Below, piece after piece: positions 34,924 through 37,911 of a DNA stretch of 37,911 nt. The position numbers and the translations under genes are program-made. Each line of letters starts with the position of its first letter. Positions within the stretch are counted from its first letter, which is position 1. Under the pieces are notes generated by a model. It saw only the letters and a list, made by a program, of their open reading frames with translations, did not search any database and had not been told where the DNA came from. Location of the stretch: contig JADIMK010000007.1 in assembly GCA_017694785.1 (NCBI GenBank), positions 1-37,911 on the forward strand. The letters are read 5' to 3'. The DNA comes from Candidatus Cryptobacteroides intestinigallinarum. Lineage in GTDB: Bacteria > Bacteroidota > Bacteroidia > Bacteroidales > UBA932.

Positions 34924-35889
34924 TTATTCCTGTACATATCCTGCCTGTCTTATACGTTCAAAATCTGACGCGACCTGGTCGCCCGGCGTCGTAAGCATAC
35001 CTCCGAATATCGCTGCATTTATCCCGGAGCGGAAAGCCTTCATCTGAGCCTGGTCCGAAAGCCGTGTCCGGCCTCCTGCAAACCTGAGCCTTGCCGATGG
35101 CATCATCAGCCGGAAGAGAGCGATTGTCCGGAGTATCTCATCCTCAGAGATCAGGGGCTGTGACTCAAGCGCCGTACCTTTTACAGGCACAAGGATATTG
35201 ACCGGTACTGAGGCTACGCCAAGATTTCTGAGTACATCAGCGAGCTCTATCCTCTGCTCCATGGTCTCACCCATTCCTATTATCCCGCCGCTGCAGATTT
35301 CCATTCCTGCTGCCTTGGCTGCCTGGAGTGTCCTTATCTTCTGCTGCTGGTCATGCGTAGTGCAGAGCTTGCCGAAATATGAAGGGGCTGTCTCAAGGTT
35401 GCAATGATAGCGACTTATCCCGGATTTCCTGAGCCGGACAAGGTCATCTTCATCAAGGAGTCCGGCGGAAAGACACAGATATATTCCACATTCCTTTCCT
35501 ATAGCTTCTGCGGCTTCACATATCCTGTCAACCTCTTCTTTCTTCAGCCTGCGGCCGCTTGTGACTATAGAGAAACGGCCGATTCCCCTTGCCTTGCTCT
35601 TCCTTGCTCCGTCGATAAGCTGCTGGACTGACATCAGAGGATACTCCTCCGCTCCGGTATGATGATGCGCCGACTGGGCGCACCACTTGCAGTCCTCCGG
35701 ACACCTTCCGGACTTCGCATTTATTATTGAGCATGTATCGAAGGTCGGCGGACAGGCCCTGTGCATGACTTCCGCTGCCAGCTCAAGCAGTTCGTCAGTC
35801 GATTTCGTCCTGGAATAGTCCAGTGCCACCGCCGTATCGATTCCGCCAGCTCCTATGATTTTCTCTGCTTCTGTTCCAATATCTGTCAT
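34924..35889 (-). CDS. bioB: Biotin synthase
   Basis: BioB inserts sulfur into dethiobiotin using a radical SAM cluster and a [2Fe-2S] cluster. The SAM motif is CPEDCKWC (residues 63-70 from this start; Cys-x3-Cys-x2-Cys). [14 protein letters not shown] and [17 protein letters not shown] follow, and [12 protein letters not shown] and [12 protein letters not shown] are hallmarks of the family. I chose the ATG at 35889; the in-frame GTG at 35916 lies inside the upstream 15-bp repeat array. It is the first gene of the operon in the order bioB-A-F-G-C-D. No birA or bioR gene is in the window. Confidence 0.96.
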   Translation of the reverse strand: MTDIGTEAEKIIGAGGIDTAVALDYSRTKSTDELLELAAEVMHRACPPTFDTCSIINAKSGRCPEDCKWCAQSAHHHTGAEEYPLMSVQQLIDGARKSKARGIGRFSIVTSGRRLKKEEVDRICEAAEAIGKECGIYLCLSAGLLDEDDLVRLRKSGISRYHCNLETAPSYFGKLCTTHDQQQKIRTLQAAKAAGMEICSGGIIGMGETMEQRIELADVLRNLGVASVPVNILVPVKGTALESQPLISEDEILRTIALFRLMMPSARLRFAGGRTRLSDQAQMKAFRSGINAAIFGGMLTTPGDQVASDFERIRQAGYVQE

Positions 35890-35910
35890 GATAAGATAAT
35901 TTTTACAAAT

Positions 35911-36048
35911 ACTCACAAACTAAAATAGTTATAAATCAAATAGTTACGAACTAAATACTTTCAAATTAATTACTTCCAAACCAAATACTTTCAAATTAAT
36001 CACTCCCAGTCCAAATGTCTACAAACAAGTACTTTCAAATTAAACACT
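35911..36048. repeat. 15-bp tandem repeat, about ten degenerate copies, upstream of bioB
   Basis: On the plus strand each unit ends in ACT or AGT at 35911, 35927, 35942, 35957, 35972, 35987, 36002, 36018 (TCT), 36031 and 36046. The spacings are 16, 15, 15, 15, 15, 15, 16, 13 and 15 bp. The consensus is close to TTCAAAYYAAATACT. The array is AT-rich and lies 22 bp before the bioB start codon. Confidence 0.85.
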
Positions 36049-36142
36049 TCCACGAAGGATATAACCGAATTACTGTAAATCAATTAGATACAGTCAAATT
36101 GCCATAAATCAAACCGGATTACCGGGATCAGATAGATACGAC
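36049..36142. other. AT-rich intergenic segment without a gene
   Basis: This segment lies between the 15-bp repeat array and the terminator behind the nitroreductase gene. It has a few further AAATCAA words related to the array but no clear unit phase, and no gene or convincing promoter is seen. Confidence 0.4.
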
Positions 36143-36179
36143 AAAAAAGGACAGACCACCCAGATGGCAGCCTGCCCTT
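36143..36179 (-). terminator. Intrinsic terminator of the nitroreductase transcript
   Basis: The minus strand folds AAGGGCAGGCTGCC against GGGTGGTCTGTCCTT (36147-36179; several G-U pairs) and is followed by six T residues. It lies about 400 nt after the nitroreductase stop codon. Confidence 0.75.
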
Positions 36180-36576
36180 GAATTACATGTATGCGAAATA
36201 CGTGTATATGAAGTATATGAATGACGTATCTCTGAGAACCTTCTGGCCTCAGTGCAATCGGATTCTGAAGATTCCGAAACTGCAGTCACCATGGAAAGCA
36301 ACAGGTAACGCAGCAATGGTTCATCACCTCCGGGCGGTGTCTCGTCAGCCCCGATATCAGATCCGGAAAATACCATATATGAAATGCTCCTGACATCACC
36401 GGAAAGATATCCGGAATGGATGCTTCTGTCCTTACGTAACGATGCATCGACGATATCAGAAGAAAGGTGGCCTATAGTCACTTTCTTGCCAATGGAGCAG
36501 AATACGGAATAAGAATGCCTCGCCCATCTTCTGAAGCGGAGCATTACATTGCCGAATCTTTTTCTATTCCTATGCA
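36180..36576 (-). other. Long untranslated tail or unknown RNA behind the nitroreductase gene
   Basis: A minus-strand frame runs from a TGATG overlap with the nitroreductase stop to 36128. It reads through the terminator hairpin and its stop codon lies beyond the T tract. Its product is rich in Ser, Arg and His and matches nothing I know. I therefore treat the segment as a 3' untranslated region or a separate small RNA, not as a protein gene. No riboswitch or known RNA motif is recognised. Confidence 0.5.
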
Positions 36577-37113
36577 TCAATATATCTTGAGTATCTCGTC
36601 CAGTGGTTTTCTAGCTGGTCTGACAGGATCTGCTGTCCTATAGCCGAGTGCTATGACGGAAAGGACTGCTTCATTGCCAGGAAGGCCGAGAGTCCTTGAA
36701 ATAGCCTGGGCATCACGTATTCCCATCACAAGGGAATCAATACCGAGCTCAGCAGCTTTCAGCAGAAGGACTGAATTGGCAAGACCTGCATCATATATGC
36801 CCCAGCCGTTGCCAAGCTCGTTGTCCGGCTTGCCCTCTCTGTTGAATCCAGCTACATCCTTGACAAAAGTCGTCACAATCAGAACAGACTCATCAGCAGC
36901 ATTCTGAGCATTCCTTGAGCCTAGGCAATCCAGCAACTTTGAACGCATATCCCCGGTAAGTACAGCATGATACCGCGGGGTCTGTGAATTCTTCCAGCTC
37001 GGAGCCAGCATTGCAGCAGAAACGAGAGTCTCCACCGTACCGTCAGGCAACTTCCTGGAAGGATCAAACTTACGTACGCTTACCCTGTAAGCCAAAATAT
37101 CATCAAGTATCAT
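36577..37113 (-). CDS. Nitroreductase-family protein
   Basis: This 178-residue FMN-dependent nitroreductase-family protein reduces nitro or quinone groups with NAD(P)H. The N-terminus AYRVSVRKFDPSRKLPDG carries the RxSxRxF flavin site. PSWKNSQTPRYHAVLTG is the second conserved block. DAGLANSVLLLKAAELGIDS and the C-terminal LSVIALGYRTADPVRPARKP complete the fold. It is short, as is usual for the clade with Ser/Trp at APSWKN. The natural substrate is unknown. The gene stands alone; its tail continues for about 400 nt to a terminator. Confidence 0.88.
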   Translation of the reverse strand: MILDDILAYRVSVRKFDPSRKLPDGTVETLVSAAMLAPSWKNSQTPRYHAVLTGDMRSKLLDCLGSRNAQNAADESVLIVTTFVKDVAGFNREGKPDNELGNGWGIYDAGLANSVLLLKAAELGIDSLVMGIRDAQAISRTLGLPGNEAVLSVIALGYRTADPVRPARKPLDEILKIY

Positions 37114-37286
37114 AACTTCAAAAGTTTATTTCAAACTTTCAAAGTTAGCAAAAAAATCCATGGATGGAGCATTATCCAGCATCCGGATTACAGATACTGC
37201 ATATATCAACACAACTCCGTTTCCCTTCTGAAGACATGGAGCAGGAGCCAGGAATTTCCGCTGCCTGAAGGAATGAAGGGGCAATA
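37114..37286. other. Intergenic region upstream of the nitroreductase gene
   Basis: No gene is seen. The strand-specific candidate promoter TAACTTTG (minus strand, 37140-37147) would start transcription about 20 nt before the nitroreductase ATG. The rest is unstructured to my reading until the 34-bp repeats begin. Confidence 0.45.
37140..37147 (-). promoter_or_regulatory. Candidate -7 box of the nitroreductase gene
   Basis: TAACTTTG on the minus strand matches TAnnTTTG. A convincing -33 box is not visible. Confidence 0.42.
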
Positions 37287-37375
37287 TTTTCCGCTGGCAT
37301 AAGCAACGGTATATCAAAGATTTTCCGCTGGCATAAGCAAAGGTATATCAAAGATTTTCCGCTGGCATAAGCAAC
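37287..37375. repeat. 34-bp tandem repeat, about 2.6 copies
   Basis: TTTTCCGCTGGCATAAGCAA begins at 37287, 37321 and 37355. The first two units continue with CGGTATATCAAAGA or AGGTATATCAAAGA. The third diverges after about 22 bp. A partial copy (ATTTCCGCTG) occurs near 37254. Confidence 0.85.
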
Positions 37376-37394
37376 GGAGTGACAAGGAATTTCC

Positions 37395-37553
37395 GTACCC
37401 AAAAGCATCATGTCAGATATAACTTATTGACATTCAACAACTCTCAGAAAGAGAGATGCTTTTGACCCATTTTTTAGTGGTCAAAAGCATAATTGGAATT
37501 GTTACTTCGTTACCGATCAATGACTTGCACCCAGGGCAGATGCTTTTGGGTAC
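37395..37553. repeat. 159-bp nested inverted-repeat element, MITE-like
   Basis: GTACCCAAAAGCATC (37395-37409) and GATGCTTTTGGGTAC (37539-37553) form perfect 15-bp terminal inverted repeats. Inside them ATGCTTTTGACC (37456-37467) and GGTCAAAAGCAT (37479-37490) form a second, perfect 12-bp pair with an 11-nt loop. AAAAGCAT therefore occurs four times in alternating orientation. There is no clear target-site duplication and no transposase gene. A miniature mobile element or its remnant is possible. Confidence 0.65.
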
Positions 37554-37566
37554 ACAACCTGAAAAT

Positions 37567-37583
37567 GTCCGGTGCTGCCGGAC
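37567..37583. repeat. Short GC-rich hairpin
   Basis: GTCCGG (37567-37572) and CCGGAC (37578-37583) form a 6-bp stem with a 5-nt loop. It marks the start of a GC-rich segment. Confidence 0.5.
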
Positions 37584-37650
37584 CGCCGCCAGCCTGACGG
37601 GCGATGAGCAGAGCCGCGGAGATGGGAGCCGGCGGGCGTGGGAGACGTAC

Positions 37651-37737
37651 ACGGGGGCATCCAGACGGACACGGGGTAATCCAGACGGACTCGGGGCATC
37701 CAGGCGGGCACGGGGTAATCCAGGCGGGCACGGGCAC
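37651..37737. repeat. GC-rich 20-bp tandem repeat, 4.4 copies
   Basis: Units lie at 37651-37670, 37671-37690, 37691-37709 and 37710-37729, with a partial fifth. They alternate GGGGCATCCAG and GGGGTAATCCAG, so a two-unit higher-order repeat is visible. The array lies directly downstream of the 5S terminator and is much richer in G and C than the region around bioB. Confidence 0.85.
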
Positions 37738-37778
37738 AAAAAAGACGTCCCGGGAGACTCGTGTCTTCCGGGACGTCT
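37738..37778 (-). terminator. Intrinsic terminator of the rRNA operon
   Basis: The minus strand pairs AGACGTCCCGG with CCGGGACGTCT (11 bp, 37743-37778), followed by T residues at 37738-37742. It ends the transcript just after the 5S rRNA. Confidence 0.9.
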
Positions 37779-37783
37779 AAAAA

Positions 37784-37895
37784 TGCGGCAGCGACCTACT
37801 CTCCCACCTGGTGGGGCAGTACCATCGGCGCGCGCGGGCTTAACTTCTCTGTTCGGTATGGTAAGAGGTGGATCCCCGCGGCTTTAACCGCCGCA
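37784..37895 (-). rRNA. rrf: 5S ribosomal RNA
   Basis: The minus strand begins TGCGGCGGTTAAAGCCGCGG and includes CCATACCGAACAGAGAAGTT and GGTGGGAGAGTAGG, the conserved 5S core. The ends TGCGGCGG and CTGCCGCA pair to form helix I. The position at the right edge implies that 23S and 16S lie beyond the window in the same operon. The 3' limit is precise to a few bases. Confidence 0.95.
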
Positions 37896-37911
37896 ATATA
37901 TCACAATGAGA

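Noticed and set aside
35889..35916. GTG start upstream of bioB giving nine extra residues
   Set aside because: It lies in the 15-bp repeat array; the ATG at 35889 matches the normal BioB N-terminus better.
35911..36048. CRISPR array
   Set aside because: The 15-bp units are contiguous with no unique spacers and are degenerate, and there are no cas genes in the window.
36128..36580. 150-residue minus-strand frame coupled to the nitroreductase stop by a TGATG overlap
   Set aside because: It runs through a terminator hairpin and its stop lies beyond the T tract. The Ser/Arg/His-rich product has no recognisable features.
37434..37739. Minus-strand frame rich in Pro, Arg and Leu across the GC-rich repeats and the MITE-like element
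   Set aside because: It is a translation of tandem repeats and an inverted repeat; the product is low complexity and ends in the hairpin element.

Overview
The window looks like chromosomal core DNA from a gut-type member of the Bacteroidales (Bacteroidota). The evidence is a short primary sigma factor without region 1.1, promoters of the TAnnTTTG (-7) / TTTG (-33) type, a tmRNA whose tag starts with glycine (GNNNYALAA), few Shine-Dalgarno sequences, and a complete bioB-A-F-G-C-D operon that uses BioG as the pimeloyl-ACP esterase. No phage, large transposon, CRISPR array or secretion locus is visible.

Layout. 1-7088, plus strand: tldD (5' end outside the window), tldE/pmbA, slyD with a Cys/His-rich tail, a DMT-type permease, a GT2 glycosyltransferase and an ABC-F ATPase. 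7133-11044, minus strand: a small exported beta-rich protein, an anaerobic sulfatase maturase directly behind the tmRNA gene and its terminator, a secreted carboxymuconolactone-decarboxylase/cupin fusion, and tRNA-Val. 11222-21646, minus strand: tex and a ClC channel, a small acidic protein, ygiQ, argS, the primary sigma factor and a DegP/HtrA protease. The last three lie 9-16 bp apart in the order protease-sigma-argS. 21820-24578, plus strand: dnaN, a DnaQ-like exonuclease and an unrecognised protein. 24681-26102, minus strand: an iron-complex-type binding lipoprotein just downstream of tRNA-Thr. 26169-29810: a YhiN-type flavoprotein (+), mnmA with a large insertion (-), cdd (+), then the SRP RNA gene (+). 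29956-35889, minus strand: the biotin operon. 36577-37113, minus strand: a nitroreductase with about 400 nt of untranslated tail. 37784-37895, minus strand: 5S rRNA, the distal end of an rRNA operon lying beyond the right edge.

How the genes work together. The bio genes form a closed route from malonyl-ACP to biotin: BioC methylates, BioG removes the methyl group from pimeloyl-ACP, and BioF, BioA, BioD and BioB finish the molecule. TldD and TldE form one heterodimeric protease. tmRNA, SRP RNA, DegP, SlyD, ABC-F, MnmA, ArgS and three stable RNAs serve translation and protein quality control. dnaN and the exonuclease serve replication or repair.

The most unusual signal is in the intergenic DNA. 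Many gaps, and two gene ends, carry short degenerate tandem repeats whose sequence and period differ from gap to gap: 15 bp x10 before bioB, 17-19 bp x4 between bioF and bioG, 22 bp x3 before bioD, 27 bp x2 across the exonuclease stop codon, 20 bp x2 across a lipoprotein start codon, 34 bp x3 and 20 bp x4 near the 5S gene, and a run of three 14-bp palindromes. A separate 159-bp nested inverted-repeat element with 15-bp perfect ends lies at 37395-37553. No protein system is clearly new. The repeats, this element and the MnmA insertion are the features most worth following up.
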